Positions 1-7,996 of a stretch of DNA of 14,362 nucleotides are shown here, in pieces (positions within the stretch are counted from its first letter, which is position 1; each line of letters begins with the position of its first letter). A program made the position numbers and the translations under genes. The stretch covers positions 1-14,362 of the forward strand of contig JALSZZ010000106.1 of NCBI GenBank assembly GCA_027075825.1. The letters are read 5' to 3'. The DNA comes from Mariprofundaceae bacterium. GTDB lineage: Bacteria; Pseudomonadota; Zetaproteobacteria; Mariprofundales; Mariprofundaceae. The notes beneath the pieces were generated by a model, which did no database searches, had not been told where the DNA came from, and saw only the letters and a program-made list of their open reading frames with translations.

Positions 1-90
1 TTCAAGGGCAAAAAGCCCAAGCCATTCCCGTTGCCAAAGGCAGCTTGGATTAACAAACCAAATGGTAACGATGTGTCGCTACTCTAATTT

Positions 91-228
91 ATGACCAACG
101 GTGTCTCATTTCCATTGACATGTTCCGGGGGAATTATAACCAGCGAGGTGGTGAGCCATGTTTATCAGGTTGAAACGGAAATTCACGAAATAGCCGGAGT
201 GCCCGTGGTGGTGCCGATTGATATCTGA
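91..228 (+). CDS. Possible small ORF or gene remnant, 45 aa, function unknown
   Basis: An ATG at 91 opens a 45-codon frame ending in TGA at 226-228. The translation has a protein-like run, IITSEVVSHVYQVETEIHEI, followed by a Val/Pro-rich end, PVVVPIDI. No Shine-Dalgarno sequence precedes the ATG. The same frame is stopped by a TAA only two codons upstream (85-87) and is open again from there back to the window edge. This fits a decayed gene as well as a genuine small gene. I do not recognise the family. Confidence is low because a frame this short can occur by chance. Confidence 0.18.
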   Translation: MTNGVSFPLTCSGGIITSEVVSHVYQVETEIHEIAGVPVVVPIDI

Positions 229-316
229 GGGGGAAACCGTTACGGCTCAGAGTTAAGGGCAATTTTCAGCCTCCGACCACTAGGGGCTTCTACCAGACTT
301 TCATATAAACAACTTT

Positions 317-354
317 AACATCGAACATCGAACGTCCAACATTGAACATCGAAT
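317..354 (+). repeat. 7-bp tandem repeat array (AACATCG-like), five units
   Basis: Five consecutive heptamers, AACATCG, AACATCG, AACGTCC, AACATTG and AACATCG, are followed by AAT. Three units are identical and the other two differ by one or three bases. The last 17 bases (338-354) are repeated in inverted orientation at 397-413 with a single mismatch, so both strands could fold into a long hairpin with a loop of about 42 bases. It lies about 150 bases beyond the tonB stop codon. It resembles dispersed short palindromic repeats of bacterial genomes; copies elsewhere in this genome cannot be checked here. Confidence 0.75.
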
Positions 355-396
355 ACGGTACTTGAACTATAATAGTAAAAGCGAAGCGTTTCCATA

Positions 397-419
397 ATTC
401 GATGTTGAATGTTCGATGT
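397..419 (-). repeat. Inverted partner of the 7-bp repeat array
   Basis: Read on the minus strand this is three heptamer-like units, ACATCG, AACATTC and AACATCG, followed by AAT. Bases 397-413 pair with 338-354 with one mismatch. In RNA copied from the tonB side this would form a stem-loop about 100 bases after the tonB stop. It is not followed by a clear U-run, so I do not call it a terminator. It could act as a 3' end stabiliser or be a mobile palindromic repeat. Confidence 0.65.
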
Positions 420-504
420 CGGAGTCTTCGCTACCTGGACGTTCAGTTTTTTAAGTTACTTTTAAAATAGAGATCGGCCCGCCGGTTGTGGGGCTGAATA
501 ATTA

Positions 505-1293
505 TCACTTTTTAAGTTGAAATTTTATTGGCACTTTTACCGGCATTGCCCGCTTCCTACCATTAACGCTGCCGGGGGTAAAAAGCCACTCCCGCACCGT
601 CTTCAGGGCCTCATTATCCAGCATGCCGGAGCCGCTCGAGGTTGAAATTTCTGCTGCCGCCACCTGACCGTTACGGTCAACCAGGGCCTTGATAATCACC
701 GTTCCTTCAATGCCCCGCTTCCGGGCAATTCGTGGATATTTCGGTGGAGGGTTACGTTGGTAAAGCGGTGTGGCTTTCCTGCTTATTTGGGCAGTATGAC
801 CACGATCATATGTGGCTGATTGTTTGATCTTTTGTTGGCCGTTCTTGGCTGTTGCCGGGGTGCCAGGCTTGCCGGGTGAGGTCTTAGAGGGCAAATCCGG
901 GAGATTATTACTTCTGGTTACAGGTGTCTTACGGGGCGCTGATTGTGGCTGAGGCGACTTATTCACAGGCACGGGTGGTCGGACAGTTGTGTTTTGCCGG
1001 GCAGGCTTTTGAACCTTGACCTCTAATTTGGCCTGTTTGACAGGGGTGGTTTTTCTCTGCTTTATCTTGCTGGTGTGTTTGCCTGGAACGTGTTGTTCAT
1101 GGTCTTGTGCTGCTGAATTGACTTTATGCTTCCTTATCTTTTCTTCTCCAAGCGATACGATAATTTGTTTCATTGGTCGTGCCACCGGTGCGGTAACAGG
1201 AGAGTGAACCAGCGGCAGAAACAACATAAAAATATGGAGCCCCGATACCACCAGCAGGGAGAGTAACAGGCGGTAATTTGTCCGAGTCATCAT
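505..1293 (-). CDS. tonB: TonB energy-transducing protein
   Basis: TonB carries proton-motive energy from the inner membrane to outer-membrane receptors. The 262-residue protein shows the standard layout. A short basic N-terminus is followed by one membrane anchor at about residues 9-29. A long, extended Pro/Lys-rich spacer covers about 60-180. The C-terminal TonB domain, about 185-262, contains YPRIARKRGIEGTV, VDRNGQV and a final VKVPIKFQL strand. It is the last gene of the operon. Its ATG overlaps the exbD stop codon as ATGA (1290-1293), and a second ATG follows directly. Its place after exbB and exbD, in an operon that begins with a TonB-dependent receptor, suggests a TonB dedicated to that receptor. 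The Lys-rich spacer differs from the Glu-Pro/Lys-Pro repeats of E. coli TonB, but such spacers vary widely. Confidence 0.93.
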   Translation of the reverse strand: MMTRTNYRLLLSLLVVSGLHIFMLFLPLVHSPVTAPVARPMKQIIVSLGEEKIRKHKVNSAAQDHEQHVPGKHTSKIKQRKTTPVKQAKLEVKVQKPARQNTTVRPPVPVNKSPQPQSAPRKTPVTRSNNLPDLPSKTSPGKPGTPATAKNGQQKIKQSATYDRGHTAQISRKATPLYQRNPPPKYPRIARKRGIEGTVIIKALVDRNGQVAAAEISTSSGSGMLDNEALKTVREWLFTPGSVNGRKRAMPVKVPIKFQLKK

Positions 1294-1718
1294 TGCCCTG
1301 TCGCCGGGCTCCCAGCCTGGAGGGAAATCTTGTTGAATCCGGTCTGCTTTACGGTATCAAGGATATGAAAAAGATCCTGGTATATTAAAGACTTATCCGC
1401 AAAGATCTGTATTCTGCCGGACGCGCCCACTGGCCGCTGTCTCATTGTTGCCAGTTTCTCTCGTAACCTCTCAAAAGTGACGCCCGCCCCGTTCACGAAT
1501 ATCTTCAAGCCATGGCCGGATTGCCGCACCGTCAGGGAGACAGCCTTTTCCGTTTCCAGCCTGGCGCTGTCTGAGCCCGGCAGGTTCACCTTCTGGCCGT
1601 AGTGAACGGTCATGGAGAGCATGGCATAAATAAAAAATACCAATAGCAAAAAGACGACATCAATGAGCGGCATCATCTCGATGCGTGGTGAGGGCAGGTC
1701 GTTTCGGTTAATCTTCAT
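1290..1718 (-). CDS. exbD: ExbD biopolymer transport protein
   Basis: ExbD forms the inner-membrane proton channel complex with ExbB that powers TonB. From the ATG at 1718 the product is 142 residues, the usual family length. It has a short cytoplasmic N-terminus and one membrane helix at about residues 18-37. The family motif MMPLIDVVFLLLVFF includes the essential membrane Asp. A periplasmic domain follows, with IFADKSLIYQDL typical of the family. I prefer the ATG at 1718 over an in-frame TTG at 1751: the TTG form would overlap exbB by 44 bases and add 11 residues not expected in ExbD. The chosen start overlaps the exbB stop by 11 bases, suggesting translational coupling. tonB follows with an ATGA overlap. 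Confidence 0.92.
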   Translation of the reverse strand: MKINRNDLPSPRIEMMPLIDVVFLLLVFFIYAMLSMTVHYGQKVNLPGSDSARLETEKAVSLTVRQSGHGLKIFVNGAGVTFERLREKLATMRQRPVGASGRIQIFADKSLIYQDLFHILDTVKQTGFNKISLQAGSPATGQ

Positions 1719-2334
1719 CGGACTGGCCGTCTGATAATTTATTGTAAACAACTTCCAGGCTCGTGGCGTATTTTTCCATCACATGGACGGCGTTGCTAAT
1801 CCGGCTATTGAAATAATTATAGGGAAATACGCAGGTAATGGAGATGGCAAGGCCGGCGGCGGTGGTGACTAAGGCTTGGGCAATGCCGCCGGTCACCAGC
1901 TTTGGGTCGGCAAGGCCGCTTGCGCCAAGGACATCAAAGGAGGAGATGATTCCCAAAACCGTACCCAGAATACCAAGAAGCGGAGCAACGGTAATCATGG
2001 TGTCCAGAACAGTCATAAATTGCGACATTTTTTTGGCGATATGCTGGGCCTCAGCCTCCATGGCCTTACTCATATCATAATCACGATGCAGGATGCCAAC
2101 GGTTAGCACCTTGATAACGTGATCTTCGCAATTTTGAGTGATCTCTTTTATTTCACGCCAGGAAGCAGTCTCGGCCAGACGCAAGACTCTGTCCATCAAT
2201 TGCCGATTTCGTCTCCGTCGTATTTGCCACCAGAAAAGCAGCCTTTCGCATATGACCGTCATTGCGATCACAGAACAGGCCAAAAGCGGGTACATGACAG
2301 GGCCGCCCTGCTGGATCAACTCATATATTCTCAT
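1708..2334 (-). CDS. exbB: ExbB / TolQ-type proton channel protein
   Basis: This 208-residue inner-membrane protein is the pentameric channel partner of ExbD. Membrane helices are visible at about residues 14-34, 113-133 and 150-172. The family signature is APLLGILGTVLGIISSF, followed by the helix GGIAQALVTTAAGLAISI. The N-terminal region YELIQQGGPVMYPLLACSV is typical of small ExbB proteins in Gram-negative anaerobes. The start overlaps the stop of the upstream binding-protein gene as ATGA (2331-2334). It is a full-length, ordinary ExbB. The operon holds a second, more divergent member of the same superfamily at 10409-10984, so the two should not be confused. This copy is paired with a true ExbD and TonB. 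Confidence 0.93.
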   Translation of the reverse strand: MRIYELIQQGGPVMYPLLACSVIAMTVICERLLFWWQIRRRRNRQLMDRVLRLAETASWREIKEITQNCEDHVIKVLTVGILHRDYDMSKAMEAEAQHIAKKMSQFMTVLDTMITVAPLLGILGTVLGIISSFDVLGASGLADPKLVTGGIAQALVTTAAGLAISITCVFPYNYFNSRISNAVHVMEKYATSLEVVYNKLSDGQSDED

Positions 2335-3200
2335 TTCGCGCTCTCCATAAGATCAGGGTGAATTATCCGGGCAATCATTGCCAGCGTCTTGGCAAAGGTA
2401 ACAGGTGAGGGACTACAGGCCAGGTCTGGATTGATGATAAACACCCGCTCATTCCGCACGGCATTAAGAATATCAAACTTTTGCCACATTCGTTTCTCAT
2501 CGCCGGCGATGCCGGTTTCACTACCCATGATGGCGATAATAATCACATCCGGATTCAGAGATATTACTTTCTCCAACCTGGTTGTCCCCTTGCTCTGGTC
2601 CGCAATGATGTTTTTGCCGCCGGCAAGGGTTATAAAATCGTTGATAAAGGAACCGGGAACGGCCCCAAACAGGGGGCGGGTGCCAACCTGAAGAAAGACC
2701 TTCGGTTTGGGCCTGGCCGCGGTTGCCTCTCTGATGCGCTCGACTGCGGCCCTGGCCTGCTTCACTATGGACTCAGCCTGTTCCTGCAGGCCAAGGGCCT
2801 TGCCAAGCCTGACAAACTGGCGGCAGATTTCCGCAAAGGATCCTGGTTGAGTAAAACGGATGACGCGATATCCAAGGTCTCGCAGCTTTTGGACCTGCTC
2901 CGTGCGGGTCAGGGCGGTGGCAAGAATAATATCGGGATGCAGGGAAATTATCTTTTCTATGGATATCTGCATCACCGAGCCGATCTTTGTCTTTTTTCTG
3001 GCCGCCTCCGGGCGCACACAGTAGATGGTATCACCCACCAGCCGGTCACCGGCGCCGAGGAGAAAGACATTTTCCGTATTAATCGGCCCCAGGGAGACAA
3101 TGCGCCGGGGGATATCCTGCCCTGATCCAAAACAAGGAGAAGCAGCCAGCAATCCGACCAGAAAAAAGAGAAGCATTAGGTTCACAAACAGCTTTATCAT
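2331..3200 (-). CDS. Periplasmic corrinoid/metal-chelate-binding protein, BtuF-like
   Basis: This is a periplasmic binding protein of the helical-backbone type used by B12 and siderophore ABC importers. From ATG 3200 it has about 289 residues. It has a signal peptide (KLFVNLMLLFFLVGLLAASP, cleavage near residues 25-27), then the family start RRIVSLGPINTENVFLLGAGDRLVG. PDIILATALT and PDVIIIAIMG are the two hinge-side strands. There is no lipobox, since Pro precedes the only nearby Cys, so it is likely soluble. An in-frame TTG at 3206 would give TTGA overlap with the cbiK stop and has an AGG five bases upstream. I prefer the ATG but cannot exclude the TTG. No permease or ATPase gene accompanies it, so it must feed a transporter encoded elsewhere or act without one. 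Confidence 0.85.
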   Translation of the reverse strand: MIKLFVNLMLLFFLVGLLAASPCFGSGQDIPRRIVSLGPINTENVFLLGAGDRLVGDTIYCVRPEAARKKTKIGSVMQISIEKIISLHPDIILATALTRTEQVQKLRDLGYRVIRFTQPGSFAEICRQFVRLGKALGLQEQAESIVKQARAAVERIREATAARPKPKVFLQVGTRPLFGAVPGSFINDFITLAGGKNIIADQSKGTTRLEKVISLNPDVIIIAIMGSETGIAGDEKRMWQKFDILNAVRNERVFIINPDLACSPSPVTFAKTLAMIARIIHPDLMESAK

Positions 3201-3202
3201 AT

Positions 3203-4054
3203 TCAATAATACCTGAGCAGTTCCAGGCTTCGTTTGAGTCTGGCAATAAAAGAATCTATTATCTCCGGATAATAGGCCAGCCCCTTAAAATACCTGTTTT
3301 TACCGTCATGGATCATGGGGCAGTCCACCGCAAAACCACAACCTTTTAGCTGCGAACTCCAGCTGTCATTTTCCCCCATCAAGTCATCTGCGGCGTGCAG
3401 ACCGGCAAAATACATCATGGGGATGATTCTCGCTTTTTTATATTTTTCCATCAGCCCCCGCCGCCTGATACCGGCAAGCACTCCCCTGAAATCTGGAATC
3501 CCCTCAATGCTGGCAACCAGCACATTATCATAGAGATCGGCAACTAAGCCTTGCAAACCGAGATAAGTGGTATTCACCGGGTCGGCAGCCAACGGGGTAC
3601 CGTGCAAGGCCAATATGTTCAATCCCTGGTCGCTCGGTAAAAATTCTTCTTCAACCACTTGTAGAGTCTCGTTGATAAAATCCCAGCGGTGCAGGAGGGG
3701 TTCACTCAATAAAACCCGTAAGCCTGGGAAAAAAGCGCAGGTCTCGGCCAGTTGTTGATATTCGGTGCCCGGGAAGATGTGCAGCGGTTGGACGACCGCC
3801 TTGCGGAAACCTGCCGCCTCGACTGCCGCCAGGGTTTCGTGCAAGCCGGGCAGCCCCAACTTGCGACGCAGGATAGCCGAGGTATAGGCCATGAAAATCT
3901 TATGCTCGGGGAATTGATTCCGCAGACGTTTCCGAAACAGCTCAATGGCAACCTTGCCCCGTCTGCTGCTGCCAAACGCTGCAATGACAATGGCGGGCTT
4001 CTCTTCCACGTCTGGCACCAGCATCTTGCGCCCTATATAACCTTCTTGATGCAT
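3203..4054 (-). CDS. cbiK: Sirohydrochlorin cobaltochelatase CbiK
   Basis: CbiK inserts Co2+ into sirohydrochlorin, the entry step of the anaerobic B12 pathway, without ATP. The protein has 283 residues in the class II chelatase fold. Residues expected at the active site are in place: Glu98 in HIFPGTEY, His151 in ALHGTP, and His220 in FAGLHAADDLMG. The start is decided by the Shine-Dalgarno AAGGAG at 4060-4065, five bases before the ATG at 4054. An in-frame GTG at 4060 overlaps that Shine-Dalgarno and is rejected. No signal peptide is present, so it should be cytoplasmic, unlike the periplasmic CbiK form known from Desulfovibrio. It follows the CobN-like gene by nine bases. The usual GHGT-type motif reads ALHGTP here. 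Ferrochelatase-like or nickel-chelatase use is possible. Confidence 0.88.
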   Translation of the reverse strand: MHQEGYIGRKMLVPDVEEKPAIVIAAFGSSRRGKVAIELFRKRLRNQFPEHKIFMAYTSAILRRKLGLPGLHETLAAVEAAGFRKAVVQPLHIFPGTEYQQLAETCAFFPGLRVLLSEPLLHRWDFINETLQVVEEEFLPSDQGLNILALHGTPLAADPVNTTYLGLQGLVADLYDNVLVASIEGIPDFRGVLAGIRRRGLMEKYKKARIIPMMYFAGLHAADDLMGENDSWSSQLKGCGFAVDCPMIHDGKNRYFKGLAYYPEIIDSFIARLKRSLELLRYY

Positions 4055-4063
4055 CTTCACTCC

Positions 4064-7000
4064 TTATGATTCGTGGCTGCCCTTATACATGCCGTAGGCA
4101 GCAATAACGATAATAAATAACACCAAGAGACTCGCCAGCCACTGGACGCCCGAGGATGTCATTTCAGTTGCGGTATCATCACTCTTGATCTTTTCCATCT
4201 TGTACCCCTCAACCTCGATCCCGGCATCTTTCGCCTGAGCGGTTGCGGAGGTATCCTTCGGAGCCTGCTCTTGGCGGCCGACATCTTGTTTATCCGATGG
4301 GTTGAGTTTTTTTAGCAGATCCCGGCGGCGAACGACCTGTTCCGCCAAGGATGCAGCCGCCATCTTTTTGATTGCGATTTTGAATTTCTCAACCAGTTCA
4401 GGGCTCATGACACCGGGCAGGGAGATGATACTGACCACCATTTGATTGAGCATGGGGTTGTTGCAGGTATGATCACAACAGGCAACACCTTTGTGCACCA
4501 CATTGACGGCATACTCCACGGCCAGTTTCCTCTTGGTTGCCTCGTTGGCGCGCCAATATCCCTTGCGGATGGTCTCCAGCATTCTGCCCGTCATGGACTG
4601 ATAGGCCCAGGGACTTGCTCTATCAAAAAACTCCTTCAAATTCAGGTGGTACTTGTCCTCCACGTAGACTTGATAGACCTGCCGCCATACTCCATCATCC
4701 ACCTTGTCAGGCGTGGTCATGTCCCACCCCCACAGGTAATCGGCAAAATGAGCCATCTCCCTGGCCCCGGCATAATCTTCCCTTTTCATGGCCTCAATCC
4801 ACTTGGGGTTGAGATAGCGGCTACGCAGTTCCCGCCCCAGGTTCTTTGCCAGATCTTCAACCGTCACCTGTCCCGGCTTCTGCTGCCTGGTAATAACCGT
4901 TTCCGGAGTGTTGCCGGATTCCAGGCGTACAGCCATGGCCAACCCGCCGAGATACTGGAACATATCATCATTATCCATCAGCCCGTAGATATTAGATGAT
5001 CTGGAGTGAACGGCGATTTCAACCCCGGCCAGATTTTCTTGCAGAAGATGACCGGCCGCCTTGCCCCAATGATCCCGGCCAAAGACAAACCCCATGCGGT
5101 TTTCATAAACCTTCGCGACCTGCTTCTCCGACTCCCAAATTCCGGAACTGGCGGCCATTTCCGCCACTCCGGTACCGTATGCCCCCGGTTGCTCGGAAAA
5201 GACCCGCAAACGGCTCAATTCCTCCGCCTCTTCCGGAGCAACCCCGGCAGCGAGCAAGTGCTGCCGTATATGAGCGCTGTTTTGACGCAACATATTGTCA
5301 ATATCGGTCTGCCGGATAGCCATTTGTACGGCATCGTCAATAAATTTCAGTTTGTCGGGAAAGAGATCCCGGTAGAGACCAGAGGCATTAATCATGACAT
5401 CAATCCGGGGACGCTTGAGCTGTTGGCCGGAGATGACTGTAAGGCCGGTCACCCGGCCATTGGCCGCCCATCTGGGCTTGATTCCCATGAGATACAAAAT
5501 GGTGGACTCATTTACCCCTTCATTGCGCAGGGTCTCCGTGGCCCAGAGGACAATGGCGACTTTGTGCGGGTATCTGTTGTGGCTCAAACGATAGTTGGCA
5601 ATAATATCTTCAGCGGCCCTTTTTCCCAGCTTCCAAGCGGCAGGCGTGGGCAATCTCTGTGGGTTGAAGCCATAGAAATTACGACCGGTTGGCAGACTGG
5701 CTGGATTGCGAACAGGATCATTTCCCTCTCCCGGGCGTACAAATCTGCCGTTCAGAGCAGCCAGTAACGCCGTCATCTCCGAGCTGCCGGAACGACGCAA
5801 TCTATCTCTAATATCTTCCCTCTTTGCGTCCGGCTGCCATTGTTGGATGGCTGCCACCGTGTCCGACAATTCCCGCCCTTGCGGGCTCTTGCCAAAGGTG
5901 TGCAAGCCGTAGGGAATGAGGGTCATCTTGATATCATCGAGATAATGAATCAGCGGATGAATGATCTCCTCTTCGGGATTGGTATGTTCGCCATCATGAT
6001 GAAGGGCCGTCTTTTCAGCTGCAAGATCTGCCATGATACCGGTACGCCCCACCAACGCCATAAGCTCTTTTAATTTGCCAGAGGCGGTGCTGCTCTTTCT
6101 GGCAACTGCCCGTTTGTACTCATTTATCAACTCGGACATCCGGGCATATTCCGCATACAGTCCCGACTCCTTCAACATGGGGGTAAGGTGGGAAATAATC
6201 ACGCCACGCCCCCGCCTTTTCGCCTGGATTCCCTCGCCCACATCATCAACAATATAAGGGTAGATATTGGGAATACCACCAATCAGCACCTCGGGCGAAC
6301 ATGACGGTGATAACCCCGCCTGTTTTCCAGGCGTCCATTCGTAAGTGGCATGGGTTCCCAGGTGGATCATGGCATCGGCCTTGAAACCATGGTTGAGCCA
6401 GAGGTAGACCGCCAGATATTGATGATGGGGGTAGAGGGTGTTGTCATGGGTGAGTTTCATCGGCTCATCACTCCAGCCCCGCGCCGGTTCCGGCAACAGC
6501 ACAAGGTTGCCGATGGTGACCGCCGGAATGATAAAATCATCACCCACCCGCATAATTTTTGTCTTCTCGGGCGGCCCCCACTGCGCCAGCATCTTGCGTT
6601 GGAATTCGAGCGGCAGCCTGGCAAACCACTTCTTATAGCGGCGTATTGGCAGCCGGATGACCTGGGCTGAGCGTAATAAACGGTCAAGTTCGCCCGGTGC
6701 CCAGGAGCCGATATTGCGGGCAGAGGTCATAATCAATTTCTTGATATCTTCTTGACCCAGCGTAAATGATGCCCCCGTCTGATAGCCATCTTCCCGCATG
6801 GCATGAATAATTTGCTGTAACGAAGCAAAAACATTGAGATAGCTGGCACCTATATTCTGTTTCCCCTGATGGTGGTTATAGAACATGATCGCCACCTTTT
6901 TACGGCTGTTATCAAGCTGCTGCAGGCGCAGCCATTGATGGATTCTCACCATAATCAGGTCGATGTTCTCGTTGATCGCCTCCTTGATAAAAAAACTCTT

Positions 7001-7996
7001 GCCTGTCTTGGGGGCGGTCATCTTACGTTTGGCACTGATGGGAGTAGGTTCGATAAGCCCGGATATCTCCGGGGTCGCAATGGACCAGGCAACCTCTGAT
7101 CCACCAATACCCACCGGGCTCTGCCGCCATTCATCAATGGTATCCTGGTAAAGACTGATGGCGTTGAAAATTGGGACATCGAGCCTGACAAGATCCTCGG
7201 CAAGCGCAGGCGAGAGCGCGGAAGAGAATTTCAGGGAGAGGGCGACAAGCATGTCGATCCGGGGACGGCGTCTGGAATCGAGCAGGAATTTCTCAATCAC
7301 TTCCTGGTCGTTACCAAAACAGGCCAACACCGTCAAATGCTCGGATTCCAGACGTTTGATAAGAGCCATGATCGGTTTTTTCTGGCCGGGGGTCAGAGAT
7401 GACGAATAAAAGATGATACCCACCATCGGGGCATCAGGGTTATAACCTTTTCTGGTAGCTTGCCATTTTTGATAATCGGCAAATGAGGTAAATATATTCG
7501 GGGCATCGGGATGATAGATCCCCTTGCCAATCTCGGGTATAGGGGCCAAACAGGTAAATTTCGTGCCAAGGTGGCGATTGGCGACAAAGCGAAGCATATT
7601 GACGATATTTCGCTTGCTTACAGGGCGGTAGTAAGCAGCCACCTGGGCGTCAAAAATGAAACCTCGTTTTTTCAGGCGTTCGTCATCTGTGGAGCCCCGC
7701 AAGGCATAGACGATTTTGCCTGGCAGGGAAATATTATCCAGGAGATACTCTTCCAACTCATGCCCCATTACATCAACTACGATAACGCGGCTTTGTTCAA
7801 TTCGCCCTTTCAGTGCCTCGCCGCCATCCTTCAGGTCCGAGGCGGAGACCACCTCTACATCAAGCCCTGTTCCCAATTCCTGCACGGCAAGCCTGGCCGG
7901 ATACGAGTTCTGGTCAATGACCATCAGAGTGATGTCGGCGGCATAAACTGAAAACGGCCACAGCAGCAAAAAGAAAACGAATACATACCTTTTCAT
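4064..7996 (-). CDS. Membrane-anchored, exported CobN-like metal chelatase (HmuS-type candidate)
   Basis: This 1310-residue protein belongs to the CobN/BchH chelatase large-subunit family. The core is clear: MIHLGTHATYEWTPGKQ (about 543-559), then IPNIYPYIVDDVGEGIQAKR (575-594), and later SSNIYGLMDNDDMFQYLGG and LNPKWIEAM. It has a signal peptide (residues 1-19, ending FSVYA) and a C-terminal membrane helix (about 1286-1304) followed by a short KGSHES tail. The chelatase body should therefore lie outside the cytoplasm. A Cys motif CCDHTCNNP (1173-1181) precedes a charged, low-complexity linker (about 1230-1280). Classical CobN is cytoplasmic and needs CobS and CobT; neither is in the window. 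The neighbouring DUF2162, ExbB-like and DUF2149 genes match the setting of HmuS of Bacteroidetes. The start overlaps the upstream stop as ATGA. Direction of reaction and substrate are unknown. Confidence 0.85.
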   Translation of the reverse strand: MKRYVFVFFLLLWPFSVYAADITLMVIDQNSYPARLAVQELGTGLDVEVVSASDLKDGGEALKGRIEQSRVIVVDVMGHELEEYLLDNISLPGKIVYALRGSTDDERLKKRGFIFDAQVAAYYRPVSKRNIVNMLRFVANRHLGTKFTCLAPIPEIGKGIYHPDAPNIFTSFADYQKWQATRKGYNPDAPMVGIIFYSSSLTPGQKKPIMALIKRLESEHLTVLACFGNDQEVIEKFLLDSRRRPRIDMLVALSLKFSSALSPALAEDLVRLDVPIFNAISLYQDTIDEWRQSPVGIGGSEVAWSIATPEISGLIEPTPISAKRKMTAPKTGKSFFIKEAINENIDLIMVRIHQWLRLQQLDNSRKKVAIMFYNHHQGKQNIGASYLNVFASLQQIIHAMREDGYQTGASFTLGQEDIKKLIMTSARNIGSWAPGELDRLLRSAQVIRLPIRRYKKWFARLPLEFQRKMLAQWGPPEKTKIMRVGDDFIIPAVTIGNLVLLPEPARGWSDEPMKLTHDNTLYPHHQYLAVYLWLNHGFKADAMIHLGTHATYEWTPGKQAGLSPSCSPEVLIGGIPNIYPYIVDDVGEGIQAKRRGRGVIISHLTPMLKESGLYAEYARMSELINEYKRAVARKSSTASGKLKELMALVGRTGIMADLAAEKTALHHDGEHTNPEEEIIHPLIHYLDDIKMTLIPYGLHTFGKSPQGRELSDTVAAIQQWQPDAKREDIRDRLRRSGSSEMTALLAALNGRFVRPGEGNDPVRNPASLPTGRNFYGFNPQRLPTPAAWKLGKRAAEDIIANYRLSHNRYPHKVAIVLWATETLRNEGVNESTILYLMGIKPRWAANGRVTGLTVISGQQLKRPRIDVMINASGLYRDLFPDKLKFIDDAVQMAIRQTDIDNMLRQNSAHIRQHLLAAGVAPEEAEELSRLRVFSEQPGAYGTGVAEMAASSGIWESEKQVAKVYENRMGFVFGRDHWGKAAGHLLQENLAGVEIAVHSRSSNIYGLMDNDDMFQYLGGLAMAVRLESGNTPETVITRQQKPGQVTVEDLAKNLGRELRSRYLNPKWIEAMKREDYAGAREMAHFADYLWGWDMTTPDKVDDGVWRQVYQVYVEDKYHLNLKEFFDRASPWAYQSMTGRMLETIRKGYWRANEATKRKLAVEYAVNVVHKGVACCDHTCNNPMLNQMVVSIISLPGVMSPELVEKFKIAIKKMAAASLAEQVVRRRDLLKKLNPSDKQDVGRQEQAPKDTSATAQAKDAGIEVEGYKMEKIKSDDTATEMTSSGVQWLASLLVLFIIVIAAYGMYKGSHES

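Larger units (their letters stand above)
1..504. other. Left-end region without a well-supported gene
   Basis: This stretch lies downstream of the operon's last gene, tonB. Plus-strand frame 3 is open from the window edge to a TAA at 51-53 and ends in AIPVAKGSLD. That could be the tail of a gene lying mostly outside the window, but about 16 residues are too few to identify it. A 45-codon frame (91-228) is listed separately. Bases 229-316 show nothing I recognise. A heptamer repeat and its inverted partner occupy 317-419. Between 420 and 504 the DNA is AT-rich with one GC-rich patch near 478-495. I see no convincing intrinsic terminator for the operon here. Confidence 0.5.

Noticed and set aside
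317..419. CRISPR array
   Set aside because: The units are 7 bases long, directly abutting and without spacers; this is a simple tandem and inverted repeat.
478..500. GC-rich patch after tonB as an intrinsic terminator
   Set aside because: Only a short, imperfect stem can be drawn and no adequate T-run follows it on the minus strand.
1719..1751. TTG start for exbD at 1751
   Set aside because: It adds 11 unexpected residues and a 44-base overlap with exbB; the ATG at 1718 gives the family's normal length.
2481..3125. A 214-codon open frame on the plus strand
   Set aside because: It lies wholly opposite the BtuF-like gene, whose signal peptide and family motifs are clear; the plus-strand translation shows no recognisable domain.
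4055..4060. GTG start for cbiK at 4060
   Set aside because: The GTG overlaps the AAGGAG ribosome-binding site that correctly serves the ATG at 4054.
5006..5767. A 253-codon open frame on the plus strand
   Set aside because: It is antisense to the middle of the CobN-like gene, which has conserved motifs throughout; the frame is a product of codon bias.
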